DNA of 64,000 bases from Candidatus Thorarchaeota archaeon. Lineage in GTDB: Archaea; Asgardarchaeota; Thorarchaeia; Thorarchaeales; Thorarchaeaceae. Below are positions 43,500 to 51,596 of this stretch, piece by piece (the stretch's first letter is position 1; the number at the start of each line of letters is the position of its first letter). Both the position numbers and the translations under genes were made by a program. The stretch is from positions 1 to 64,000 of the forward strand of contig JAEOUN010000001.1 in the NCBI GenBank assembly GCA_016839245.1, given 5' to 3'. The notes under the pieces were generated by a model. The model saw nothing but the letters and a program-made list of their open reading frames with translations, was not told the DNA's origin and made no database searches.

Positions 43500-44367
43500 T
43501 TGAGAAAAGCTGTCATCTTCCTTTTAATCATTTTACTTGTATTTTTCCAAGTCCCGGGGATTTGTGCCCTTCAATCACTGTATATTCTGCCTGAGAAATA
43601 TGAAACTTGGACGTGGTATACGTCCAGCAAGAATTACATGGGTCTGTTTGGTCAATTCGAATTGTAAATGGAACAGGAATAACGTTTTTCATCTGCAATG
43701 AAACTGAATTCAATCACTGGACAGATGGTCATGAAATTGAAGCCTGTGAATTTCAAGAAGATGTGACTAGTGGTGAGCATGAGTTTCTCAGCTATGGTGG
43801 CAGGTGGTCAGGCATTCGTTGGTATCTGGTCTTTGATAACACAGATGATGCTTGCACGGCACAAACAATGAACACAGAACTCTATATTGATTTGGTCGAA
43901 CCCACAATAGAATGCAATGTCAATGATGATGATGTGCTATCAGGAATTTGGAATTTTGATGCCGCGTACACAAAGTTGGTATTGATTCAATTGAATGTAC
44001 AATATGTGCCTTTAGCTATCCCAATTCGTTTGACCCATATAGATGGAATGTATATTACATTGAAGGAAATTCTACCATCTTTATTCTTGATGCAATCGAG
44101 ATGGATAATGGCAGTTACTACATAACTATTAAAGTGACAGATATATGTGATAATGAACAACCAAAAACCATACGCTTTAGTGTAGAGAATGCAGCCTTTG
44201 AGAGAATAAGCCTTCCCACAGTTCCATTATTCGTAGGCCTTAGTTTCCTAGCCTTGGTAAGCTTTATGGTCATTATTCGAATAAGAAGACCATCATTTGG
44301 CATATCATATAAACTAAGGACTCTAGATGCAAAACTTGCAGCCGAGTTGAAAAGAGCATATCGATGA
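43500..44367 (+). pseudogene. frameshifted secreted protein with C-terminal membrane anchor
   Basis: Three frames together spell one protein. From TTG 43500 a signal peptide (AVIFLLIILLVFFQVPGICAL) leads into EKYETWTWYT. A shift near 43600 moves to another frame (VVYVQQELHGSVWSIRIVNG to about 44020), and a second shift near 44020 to a third (WNVYYIEGNSTIFIL, then DNGSYYITIKVTDICDNEQP). The last part has an Ig-like beta pattern and a C-terminal membrane span (VPLFVGLSFLALVSFMVII) with a basic tail. Two frameshifts in about 870 bases mean pseudogene or two sequencing errors. Intact it would be a cell-surface protein of about 288 residues. Confidence 0.6.
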
Positions 44368-44475
44368 GAAATCCAAGTTCTTCGCCTTTGATCAGGCTTG
44401 GTTACTCCCGGCAATTCCGATCCGCTCTTCTTGATCCTATTGATTCCTTGTAGGAACTCGCTGCATGTAGAGAAA

Positions 44476-44585
44476 TGGTGGGGCGGGCCGGATTCGAACC
44501 AGCGACCTTCGAGTCCAAAGAGCGTAAGGCTTCAGTGGCTTCTCGGTGTAAGCGAGACATCATAGCCGGGCTAGACCACCGCCCC
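44476..44585 (-). tRNA. tRNA-Val(TAC) with variable-region intron
   Basis: Acceptor GGGGCGG pairs with CCGCCCC, discriminator A, encoded CCA. The D-arm GTCT...TGAT is typical of archaeal Val. The anticodon arm TCTCG-CTTACAC-CGAGA carries TAC with no intron at 37/38. The T-arm is GCTGG-TTCGAAT-CCGGC. Between anticodon stem and T-arm lie 32 extra bases. CGAG and CTCG form a 4-bp helix flanked by two 3-nt AAG bulges, so cutting after the second base of each bulge joins CGAGAA to GGTC and restores a five-base variable loop AGGTC: an intron at 44/45. Confidence 0.87.
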
Positions 44586-44623
44586 TAATGCTGGGGTTTA
44601 ATCAATCCCAATAAAAGAATTGC

Positions 44624-45298
44624 TTAGTGTCGCCTTCCAACTACATGAAATTCTTTGCGTGATACTTGTATTACGATACCTTTTACATCGTGAAATTCAA
44701 GATTCTCTACTTTATTCACTATATCAGAAATGATATTTGGAGAAGGAACCGCTTTGAATGCTGCGACAAGCCAACCCTCGCTTACTAGAAGTGATGAGTA
44801 CTTTTCGATCAGCTTTATGGTCCCTTCAAGCCCTGTTGTAACATCAATTAGTAGAAGATCAAGAGTACTCTGTTGAGAGATTATGCTCGGATCAAGAGCA
44901 AAGGCGTTATCTATCAAAACCGAAACAGTGTCATGCTGTTGAGTGATTTCTTGCAATGCATCCATGAATTCATCTGAGATTTCAATACCTGTTACATGGC
45001 TACAATTCTCTGCAAGGTAGCGTAGAAAACCTCCAGCTGAGCTTCCAATATCTAATGCTTGAGTTTGAGGTGTGATAAGATGTGATACCGTCCTATGCAG
45101 AAATTCGAGCTTGGAGTATCCGATGGGAAAATTAAGTGCTGTATCAGAAACTTCAATGCCCTCTGTTCCTGACACCTGTGTGGATGGTTTTGCTTTTACT
45201 CCATCTATCGTAACAAGTCCTTGATGAATAGCCCGTTTTGCTGCCTGACGTGATGAGAAGTGCTTGTTTTGAACGAGCCATAGGTCCAGTCTTGTCAT
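44624..45298 (-). CDS. TlyA-like S4-domain RNA methyltransferase
   Basis: An N-terminal S4 RNA-binding domain (LDLWLVQNKHFSSRQAAKRAIHQGLVTIDG, residues 4-33) is joined to a FtsJ-like SAM methyltransferase. The SAM loop is ALDIGSSAGGFLRYL near residue 80, with LLIDVTTGLEG (acidic motif IV region) near residue 147. This is the layout of TlyA/hemolysin-A-type 2'-O-methyltransferases that act on ribosomal RNA. At 224 residues it is slightly short of bacterial TlyA. Its ATG overlaps the DUF2110 stop by four bases in the TFE operon. Confidence 0.85.
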   Translation of the reverse strand: MTRLDLWLVQNKHFSSRQAAKRAIHQGLVTIDGVKAKPSTQVSGTEGIEVSDTALNFPIGYSKLEFLHRTVSHLITPQTQALDIGSSAGGFLRYLAENCSHVTGIEISDEFMDALQEITQQHDTVSVLIDNAFALDPSIISQQSTLDLLLIDVTTGLEGTIKLIEKYSSLLVSEGWLVAAFKAVPSPNIISDIVNKVENLEFHDVKGIVIQVSRKEFHVVGRRH

Positions 45299-46056
45299 TT
45301 TCTTGCCGCCTCAATTTCACTTGGAATGAATAAATGCATAGGAATACCTCTCATTCTTGGGCCAATAGCTGCAAGTATTCCAAAGGCCCTTGTACTTCTC
45401 TTACATCGGAGGGAGTATTCAAAGATTCCAAGCTTTTCGATTTGGTAGATGTCTTCCCTATGGCCAGATCTAACGAGTGTGTTTTCAACCATGTCAAGTG
45501 TAGAACCAAGGACTAATAGTCGTTCATGATCATCTGCAATCCAATTATTCAAACGATCAAGAAAGGTCTGCTCAAATTCTGCTTCTATTCTCTGTCTTGC
45601 AAAATCGGTATTCAGAATTTCGATGTCAACGGGTAGGTTATCAACTAGAATGATCTTTTTTGCAATGCTTCTTAGTGATGCTTCAGGCAAGAGCAGCTGT
45701 TCTCGTAGTCTGTGAAGAGGAATTAAGGCATCCATTTGGCGTGAAGTAGTTATGCCAATGTCAACATAAAGACCATAGCCTACTTTTCCTACGTCGATCA
45801 AGTACCCCCTTGTGTGAAATCCGGGCTGTATCTCATCTAATTTTGGAATAGTTCCATATTCTTTTTGTAGGACGTTGGAAACAAATTCGCTATCTCTTCC
45901 TTCCAGCTCAATGACAATGAGCCCTCTTCTATCTGTTCGCAGTCCTAAGAGATTGCAATCAAGATTTGCGATCATCCCCATTACTTCTGAACGTATAGAT
46001 TGCAGAATTCTCTTTTGATAAGAACCGTAGATGTGTGTCTTTAGAGAGAACTCCAT
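45295..46056 (-). CDS. DUF2110 family protein
   Basis: The 253 residues match the archaeal DUF2110 family, which commonly accompanies the TFE gene. Visible pieces are KRILQSIRSEVMGMIANLDCNLLGLRTDRRG, GTIPKLDEIQPGFHTRGYLIDVGKVGYGLYVDIGI (an S1-like beta barrel is plausible there) and the C-terminal IEKLGIFEYSLRCKRSTRAFGILAAIGPRM. The function is unknown; association with TFE and a TlyA-like methyltransferase suggests RNA or transcription work. It sits between tfe and the tlyA-like gene, coupled to the latter. Confidence 0.8.
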   Translation of the reverse strand: MEFSLKTHIYGSYQKRILQSIRSEVMGMIANLDCNLLGLRTDRRGLIVIELEGRDSEFVSNVLQKEYGTIPKLDEIQPGFHTRGYLIDVGKVGYGLYVDIGITTSRQMDALIPLHRLREQLLLPEASLRSIAKKIILVDNLPVDIEILNTDFARQRIEAEFEQTFLDRLNNWIADDHERLLVLGSTLDMVENTLVRSGHREDIYQIEKLGIFEYSLRCKRSTRAFGILAAIGPRMRGIPMHLFIPSEIEAARK

Positions 46057-46129
46057 TGGAAAACTCCTCCAGTCCGCGCCAAACGCAATTCTCGAAATCT
46101 ATTGATATATGTAATGTCTGATTGCTGTT

Positions 46130-46669
46130 TCACGATGTTGAAGTTGCATTTAGGTCTGCCTTCAGTTCCTCAACTCGTTTCTTCAGAAAACTGATTGCTT
46201 TGCTATTGTCAACATATTCAAGCTGTTCATTGCATGTTGGACACCGGAATGACAAATTCATAGCCTCTTCAAAAGGGACTGGTGAAGAATCACGGTTCAC
46301 GCAGGCATAAAGGTCATTGCTCGTTTCGTGATCCAGTCTCTGTTCCAAGAGACCTAGAACCATTCTTTTCTTGCGATTTACGAGCGCCTGAGCCTTCTTG
46401 GGGTCGATTCTCCAATAGTATAGAAACCATCCTGTATTAGTATCGCGGATTCGGCGATAGGAAGCAAGATGATTATCATGTAATTTGTACAGAATTCGTC
46501 GAACTATATTCAGCTTTAGGTCGGTCTTGGTGGCAATTTCTTCATCAGTGGTTTCTTCTGCATTCACTAGAACAGATGCTACGTCCACTCCTTCCTTACC
46601 AGATATTTCTTCTACAACGAGACGGAAGAGATCATTATTGAATCCTGAATGTACCATTGAAGTGTTCAC
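46130..46669 (-). CDS. tfe: transcription initiation factor TFE
   Basis: Archaeal TFE stabilises open promoter complexes with RNA polymerase, the counterpart of TFIIE-alpha. The N-terminal winged helix (residues 1-85, KTDLKLNIVRRILYKLHDNHLASYRRIRD) is followed by the linker helix and a zinc ribbon zone reading DLYACVNRDSSPVPFEEAMNLSFRCPTCNEQLEY. The second CPTC is intact, but the first pair, normally C-x2-3-C, has one cysteine only. Length 179 is normal. An AT-rich TATA-like region (46738-46790, with ACTATATATTC) lies upstream. It leads an operon with DUF2110 and the TlyA-like gene. Confidence 0.93.
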   Translation of the reverse strand: MNTSMVHSGFNNDLFRLVVEEISGKEGVDVASVLVNAEETTDEEIATKTDLKLNIVRRILYKLHDNHLASYRRIRDTNTGWFLYYWRIDPKKAQALVNRKKRMVLGLLEQRLDHETSNDLYACVNRDSSPVPFEEAMNLSFRCPTCNEQLEYVDNSKAISFLKKRVEELKADLNATSTS

Positions 46670-46793
46670 CTAGATGAGCGGGATTTAGTTAGTCCACTGA
46701 ATATGTGTTGGGAACGGAACTCCAGCGTCTGGAAATTGTCACTCATACTATTATATGTCTAGATACTATATATTCACTTCGTTTGAGGTTTTT

Positions 46794-47366
46794 CTAGTCT
46801 AGTTTCTTTGGCTTCTTCCGTTTCACAACGACTCTGTCGCCAAGAGTTGGACTACCAGTTGAAATGCCTCGTGCTGCCTTGATAGAGACAGGGTCAATGG
46901 GTTCAAGCAGAGAAATTCCAAGCTCTCTTTCAAGTCCTCGTATTGTCTTATTGTTTGGCTTTTGTCTTCCGGTTTCGATAGCCTGAAGAGTGGAAATGCG
47001 TTCACCGACTTTTTGAGCCAATTCTTCTTGACTAACACCCATTTTTTGTCTTGCAGTTCTGATGACCTTGTCGTAATTTTCGATTAGCATCAAATCATCC
47101 AAGAGAACACCTCTTCTGGGAGCTGGCTTTGCACTTGGTTTCCTTGGTGGAGACGATGGTGATCGAGACGCGGAGGTAGGCTTCTTCTCAGGAGGACCTA
47201 TCCATGACGGGCGAGTTGCCACGTAAGACGATTTGGGGTCGGTATCAGATGAGGGACTTCCGAACTTTGAGGCACATTGTGGACAAACGATTATTGATGC
47301 TCCTTCTATTTCGATACGTCTGCCTCGGCCTTTCATGTTTCGTCCACAAAGCTCGCAGCTGTGCAT
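46794..47366 (-). CDS. multiprotein bridging factor 1 homologue (MBF1)
   Basis: Archaeal MBF1 has an N-terminal zinc ribbon (CELCGRNMKGRGRRIEIEGASIIVCPQC, residues 4-31, C-x2-C...C-x2-C) and a Cro/C1-type helix-turn-helix (VIRTARQKMGVSQEELAQKVGERISTLQAIETGR, about residues 105-138). A Ser/Pro/Lys-rich linker joins them. In archaea MBF1 binds ribosomes and may link translation and transcription. The C-terminus is lysine-rich (KRKKPKK). ATG at 47366. About 125 bases separate its stop from the TFE start, which has its own promoter. Confidence 0.94.
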   Translation of the reverse strand: MHSCELCGRNMKGRGRRIEIEGASIIVCPQCASKFGSPSSDTDPKSSYVATRPSWIGPPEKKPTSASRSPSSPPRKPSAKPAPRRGVLLDDLMLIENYDKVIRTARQKMGVSQEELAQKVGERISTLQAIETGRQKPNNKTIRGLERELGISLLEPIDPVSIKAARGISTGSPTLGDRVVVKRKKPKKLD

Positions 47367-47499
47367 CTTTAATTCACATTTTGAGAATAGTGGGAATGAA
47401 GATAAAAGTTGTCGACTGGCAAGACAATAGGAAATAGAAATAGGTGACTGATTTCAAAGTAACCATTAATTGTAAGTTGGACAAACTTGGACATGAAGT

Positions 47500-47680
47500 A
47501 TAAGCAGTCCGTCCACAAACGGTAGTGGGCTCTTGAATATACATTGTATTCCTTGCAGCATCCACATCAGCATGAAAGTGTTCATCATACTCATGGCAGT
47601 ACACACAGACAGACATGAGTAGAACTCCTTGATAGTTGCCAAGAGTCCTGACATAGTGTGACCATGCGAGTCTTGGTGTC
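47500..47680 (-). pseudogene. possible second TnpB C-terminal relic
   Basis: Reading the minus strand from about 47670, one frame gives YVRTLGNYQGVLLMSVCVYC, then HEYDEHFHADVDAARNTMY. The CxxC followed by HAD-V-D-A-A-R-N is like the zinc ribbon / RuvC-III end of TnpB proteins. The flanks are not recognisable, and ORFs in the other frames (for example a 95-codon one) are shadows. A short relic of a transposon next to MBF1 is the best reading, at low certainty. Confidence 0.4.
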
Positions 47681-47851
47681 TAATAATCATCTTTGGACAT
47701 ATACCAAGCCTTCGAGATATTGTGATACTGAAGATATAAACTAATTCATTCAACTCCTGTCTGATGAATGTTCGACTTTGCTTAGGCCTTAGAGAGCTGT
47801 TAGCAACCCTTAAAACACTAGTTAGCAGATTGAGGCGTGAGGTGACAAGGA

Positions 47852-49054
47852 TTGCCAGGGACGACTGATGCTAAGAAAGAAGGAAGCATCGAAGATACTA
47901 CTTATACTCAGAATTACACCCGGCATCTCGAACGACGGCTTCGTGCTTTGGAAACTGAGAAACAGATACTTCAAGCCGAAAGAAGTCGACTTGAAAAGGA
48001 TAATCAAACTCTGAGAACAGAGCTTGAGAAACTCAGACAATCACCTCTCATTACAGCATCAGTCATTGAAATATTAGAGGATGGCCGAGCCATCGTTAAG
48101 AGTTCTACAGGACCGAACTTCGTTGTTCATGTTCATTCCTCAATTCCAAAAGAACGTATGCAGCCTGGAATGCGTGTAGCGCTGAACCAACGTTCATTTG
48201 CCGTAACGCAAGAATTGCCTCCGCCAAAGGATCCAATGATTCGAGCTATGGAAATTGAAGAAGCGCCTGATGTATCCTTCGCAGATATAGGTGGTCTTAA
48301 GGATCAGCTTAGAGAAATTCGTGAAACTGTTGAACTGCCTCTATTAAAACCGGACCTATTTGCTCAGGTTGGAATTGAACCTCCAAAGGGAGTGTTATTG
48401 ACAGGACCCCCTGGTACCGGAAAAACTCTATGTGCCAGAGCTGTAGCACACGAAACAAATGCTACATTTATTCGCGTTATAGGATCAGAGCTTGTGCAGA
48501 AATTTATTGGTGAAGGAGCTAGGCTTGTGCGTGAGATATTTATGTTGGCCAAAGAAAAAGCTCCTGCAATAGTATTCGTTGATGAACTTGACGCTGTTGG
48601 TTCCCATCGTTTGGATATTGCCACATCAGGTGACAGAGAAGTTCAGCGGACGCTTATGCAACTCCTGAGCGAATTAGATGGGTTTGAAAATCGAGGGCAG
48701 GTTGCTGTACTTGGAGCAACAAATCGGCCAGATATCTTGGACCCTGCTCTGTTGCGACCAGGGCGCTTCGACAGAATAATTGAGTTTCCAACACCAGATG
48801 ATGAAAGCAGGGGTGAGATATTTAAGATTCATACTCGAGGAATGAATCTTCACGAAAACGTTGACTTTGGTAGATTAGTTTCTGCAACTCATAACTTGAC
48901 AGGCGCAGATATCAAGGCAATTTGCACAGAAGCGGGAATGTTTGCCATTCGTGACAGTAGAATATGTGTTACAAGTGAAGACTTCAGCAAAGCCATTGGG
49001 AAGTTGCAGAGCCGTGGAAAGGGAGATCAAGCTCCTAGTAGTCTTTATTGCTAG
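47852..49054 (+). CDS. proteasome-activating nucleotidase (PAN)
   Basis: The AAA+ unfoldase that feeds proteins to the archaeal 20S proteasome. A coiled coil spans about residues 20-66 (RRLRALETEKQILQAERSRL), an OB fold follows (TASVIEILEDGRAIVKSSTG), then the AAA domain with Walker A GPPGTGKT near residue 188, Walker B IVFVDELD near 243, and sensor/arginine-finger region GATNRPDILDPALLRPGRFDR. The chain ends in SLYC, a hydrophobic-Tyr-X motif that opens the proteasome gate. Length 400 is typical. TTG start at 47852. The taw2-like gene follows 37 bases later. Confidence 0.95.
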   Translation: MPGTTDAKKEGSIEDTTYTQNYTRHLERRLRALETEKQILQAERSRLEKDNQTLRTELEKLRQSPLITASVIEILEDGRAIVKSSTGPNFVVHVHSSIPKERMQPGMRVALNQRSFAVTQELPPPKDPMIRAMEIEEAPDVSFADIGGLKDQLREIRETVELPLLKPDLFAQVGIEPPKGVLLTGPPGTGKTLCARAVAHETNATFIRVIGSELVQKFIGEGARLVREIFMLAKEKAPAIVFVDELDAVGSHRLDIATSGDREVQRTLMQLLSELDGFENRGQVAVLGATNRPDILDPALLRPGRFDRIIEFPTPDDESRGEIFKIHTRGMNLHENVDFGRLVSATHNLTGADIKAICTEAGMFAIRDSRICVTSEDFSKAIGKLQSRGKGDQAPSSLYC

Positions 49055-49091
49055 GAAATAGCAATACAAATATTACACGCTCGGGCTGGAA

Positions 49092-49928
49092 ATGAGATAC
49101 AGAGAATTTATTGAACATCGGTTAGCAGGAGCTATTTCAAACATCGAATCCTTACCTTCAGGATACCATCTCGTAGGACATGTTGCCCTATTGCAAATAA
49201 AAAGGGAACTTATGAAATATTCAAAAGAAATAGGGGAAGCAACACTTCAGTATGATAATAGAATTCGTTCTGTTGCAATAAGAACTGGACCGACAGTTGG
49301 AGTAGAGAGACATCCTAATTATATGATAGTGGCAGGAATACAAGATACTATTGTTATACATACGGAAGGGGGAGTGAAGTACAAACTTGACCCACTTGTC
49401 CTGACTTTTTCTGGAGGAAATATACAAGAAAGAATCAGAATGGCTTCAATTACTCGACCCGGAGAAACTGTTTTCGATATGTTTGCTTGTGTTGGTCAGT
49501 TCTCAATTCCAATTGCCATGAATAATGCAAGAAAAGTCTATGCAACAGAGATCAACCCTGTAGCATACGATTTTCTTCTTGAAAACATCAGACTCAACAA
49601 GGTTGAACAAAAGGTGAAACCATTCTTAGGAGATTGCAAGGAATTCCAGCCCGATGAAAATGTGGATAGGGTAGTCATGGGATACTTGCATGATACGAAT
49701 TGCTTTCTTGGCTATGCAATTAGTGCTTTAAAGAAGAGCGGGGGTATTGTGCATATGCATATTGCACAACAAGAAGACAACAAGGAAGAGATTGTGAAGC
49801 ATGTAGAAGATGTATGCTCTGGACATGATTTTCTTCCATCTATTTCGATAACTATGATTAAGAATTATGCACCGTCTGTGAAACATTATGTCTTTGACAT
49901 TGTTCTCTCTCGAAAAGGTCGGGTGTGA
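49092..49928 (+). CDS. Taw2/Trm5-type tRNA methyl/aminocarboxypropyl transferase
   Basis: Class I SAM enzyme of the Trm5/TYW2 group, which modifies guanosine 37 of tRNA on the way to wyosine. The SAM site is VFDMFACVGQFSIPIAMNN near residue 128, with NPVAYDFLLENIRLNKV and the motif DRVVMGYLHDTNCFLGYAISALK near residue 205, and the C-terminal IKNYAPSVKHYVFDIV. The wyosine enzyme Taw2 has MGYL-type text and a histidine-rich HMHI, while Trm5 has the NPP motif; the former is seen here. It follows the PAN gene closely and NAC follows it. Confidence 0.82.
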   Translation: MRYREFIEHRLAGAISNIESLPSGYHLVGHVALLQIKRELMKYSKEIGEATLQYDNRIRSVAIRTGPTVGVERHPNYMIVAGIQDTIVIHTEGGVKYKLDPLVLTFSGGNIQERIRMASITRPGETVFDMFACVGQFSIPIAMNNARKVYATEINPVAYDFLLENIRLNKVEQKVKPFLGDCKEFQPDENVDRVVMGYLHDTNCFLGYAISALKKSGGIVHMHIAQQEDNKEEIVKHVEDVCSGHDFLPSISITMIKNYAPSVKHYVFDIVLSRKGRV

Positions 49929-50003
49929 AACAAAATCGTTTTATCTATCGCTCAAGTATCTATCTTTGTCAAAGGTATTGAATCGCATTTCGAGGAATTG
50001 TAC

Positions 50004-50393
50004 ATGGGCCGAAGATCTAGTAGAGTTTCATCTCGTAGCCTTACCCGAATGATGAAGCAGATGGGAATTGAACAGAGTGAAGTTACCGGCGTCGAAGAGG
50101 TGATATTTCGCTTTTATGACAAAGAATGGGTACTTGATGATCCTCAGGTCATTATGATTAAACAGTCAGGGACTGAGTCCTTCCAAGTTTCTGGCATCCG
50201 TTCCGAACGTGCTCTTACTAAGGGAGAAATTGATGAGAAAGAAATAGAACCGGTAAAGAGGATTGAAGTGCCAATGGAAGATGCAGCACTTGTGGCCAGT
50301 CAAACAGGTGTTAACATTGAAGTCGCATTGCAGGCATTGAAGGATACTGGTGGAGATTTGGCTGCAGCAATATTGAAACTAAGGCGTAGGTAG
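50004..50393 (+). CDS. nascent polypeptide-associated complex protein (NAC)
   Basis: Archaeal NAC shields new chains at the ribosome exit. The NAC domain spans about residues 1-85: SSRSLTRMMKQMGIEQSEVTGVEEVIFRFYDKEW, DPQVIMIKQSGTESFQVSG. A UBA domain closes the protein (DAALVASQTGVNIEVALQALKDTGGDLAAAILKLRRR). I take ATG 50004 (MGRRSSRV); a TTG two codons upstream is possible. Length about 129 is usual. It converges on atpD, with 15 bases between the two stops. Confidence 0.94.
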   Translation: MGRRSSRVSSRSLTRMMKQMGIEQSEVTGVEEVIFRFYDKEWVLDDPQVIMIKQSGTESFQVSGIRSERALTKGEIDEKEIEPVKRIEVPMEDAALVASQTGVNIEVALQALKDTGGDLAAAILKLRRR

Positions 50394-50408
50394 GATACAA
50401 GCATTACG

Positions 50409-51035
50409 TTATTCATGCATCCGGTCACGGATCATCTTAATACGGAAGAAGTCCTCTCTTTCGCGTTCTTCAAGCGCAAGTTTGACATATTTTGATGTGG
50501 CTTCTAGGCGAGGAATGACAACAGATTCGAGCGCTGAAACTCGACGCTTTGTCCTTTCGATTTCAAGAGCGAGACGTTTTACTGTTGAATCGATTTCTGC
50601 TAGTCGAACGATAGACTTAAGGGCTTCTTGAAACTTAACTGCCATCACATCTAGTTGGGCACTTGAATCAGGCAAGGAATATGGTATATTGGGAGTATGC
50701 TGTTCAACTGATAGTACTGGGACAAGAACACCCATCATGCTTCGTGTTGAAATTGAGAGATTCGCCTGAACTCTTGATGAGCGTGCAAATTCTACAACTG
50801 CTGAAGGTCCCATTACCATTTTTGCTTTGGTAAGAGCTGAGAATGCCTCTATGAGATCCGTTTCGACCTTTTCTCTTGCTTCTTTGATTTCAGCAATCGC
50901 ATTGAAGAACTCCATAATGAGACTATCACGCTTCTCTTTCAAAAGATCGTGTCCGCGTTCTGCCAAACGCATTCGATTCTTGAGCCTAAGTAGCTCCATT
51001 CTTGTGGTCTTTGTTCCTGGCAGAATCTTGCTCAT
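50409..51035 (-). CDS. atpD: A-type ATP synthase subunit D
   Basis: Central stalk subunit of the archaeal A1Ao ATP synthase. The first 60 residues form the long coiled-coil helix KTTRMELLRLKNRMRLAERGHDLLKEKRDSLIMEF of the family, and the C-terminal 70 residues form the return helix (LAEIDSTVKRLALEIERTKRRVSALESVV, then LEEREREDFFRIKMIRD). Length 208 is normal. No other ATPase subunit gene is in the window, so this gene is separated from a typical operon. Confidence 0.95.
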   Translation of the reverse strand: MSKILPGTKTTRMELLRLKNRMRLAERGHDLLKEKRDSLIMEFFNAIAEIKEAREKVETDLIEAFSALTKAKMVMGPSAVVEFARSSRVQANLSISTRSMMGVLVPVLSVEQHTPNIPYSLPDSSAQLDVMAVKFQEALKSIVRLAEIDSTVKRLALEIERTKRRVSALESVVIPRLEATSKYVKLALEEREREDFFRIKMIRDRMHE

Positions 51036-51120
51036 TTGTATTCACTTCGACTAGGCGGTGATTAGCAAGCTTTGGGGAAGCCTCTTCAAATTCCTCTTTC
51101 CTAAAATCTTTATGTTAAGT

Positions 51121-51399
51121 TCAAGAGAATATGAAAACAAGTGCAGATACAAATACCATAAAGGCGCATAGAATCAACCATTGATTGACATGTCTACTTG
51201 CAGTAGTAGGTTTCTCTTCAATAAGGCCGGTTGTGATTAAAGTCATCATAGATACGAATAGGAAAGCAAAAGGAAGAGCCACTGTTCCGTTCGAAAGAGG
51301 AGCATTTGTGATTAAGATTATGATTGAAAGTCCTCCGAAAATAAGAAAGCTTAGTATCATTAAAGATGTCAGTATATGTTGAATTCTATCAACGTCCAT
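51121..51399 (-). CDS. small three-span membrane protein
   Basis: 92 residues with hydrophobic segments ILTSLMILSFLIFGGLSIIILI, VALPFAFLFVSMMTLITTG and WLILCAFMVFVSALVFIF. No family recognised. It follows atpD upstream on the same strand by 85 bases. ATG at 51399. Confidence 0.55.
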   Translation of the reverse strand: MDVDRIQHILTSLMILSFLIFGGLSIIILITNAPLSNGTVALPFAFLFVSMMTLITTGLIEEKPTTASRHVNQWLILCAFMVFVSALVFIFS

Positions 51400-51568
51400 A
51401 AACGGTCTTCTCCTAGGATTCCAGTTTGTATACGTCAGATTTGATTCAGGATGAAGTCAATGAAATCTGTTCAAAAAGGTTGTGTCTTGTGGTCACGATT
51501 TGAAAACTTTGTTTTTGATGAATTGCAATTGAACATAATAACCGCGCAACTTATAACTAATACAAACC

Positions 51569-51595
51569 TGTACTTATTGTATTACAATAAGTACA
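51569..51595. promoter_or_regulatory. perfect 27-bp palindrome before the AAA+/RHH operon
   Basis: TGTACTTATTGTA (51569-51581), a central T, and TACAATAAGTACA (51583-51595) pair perfectly, 13 bases per arm. The motif ends two bases before the first possible start codon (51597), so it can overlap the transcription start and act as an operator for the downstream AAA+ and RHH-like genes. Its core TGTATTACA recurs elsewhere in 51.5-61.2 kb. Confidence 0.75.
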
Positions 51596-51596
51596 T

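Noticed and set aside
44476..44585. tRNA-Pro(TGG) reading
   Set aside because: A TGG-containing loop exists, but its anticodon stem would not pair; the TAC arm pairs perfectly and leaves an ideal splice site.
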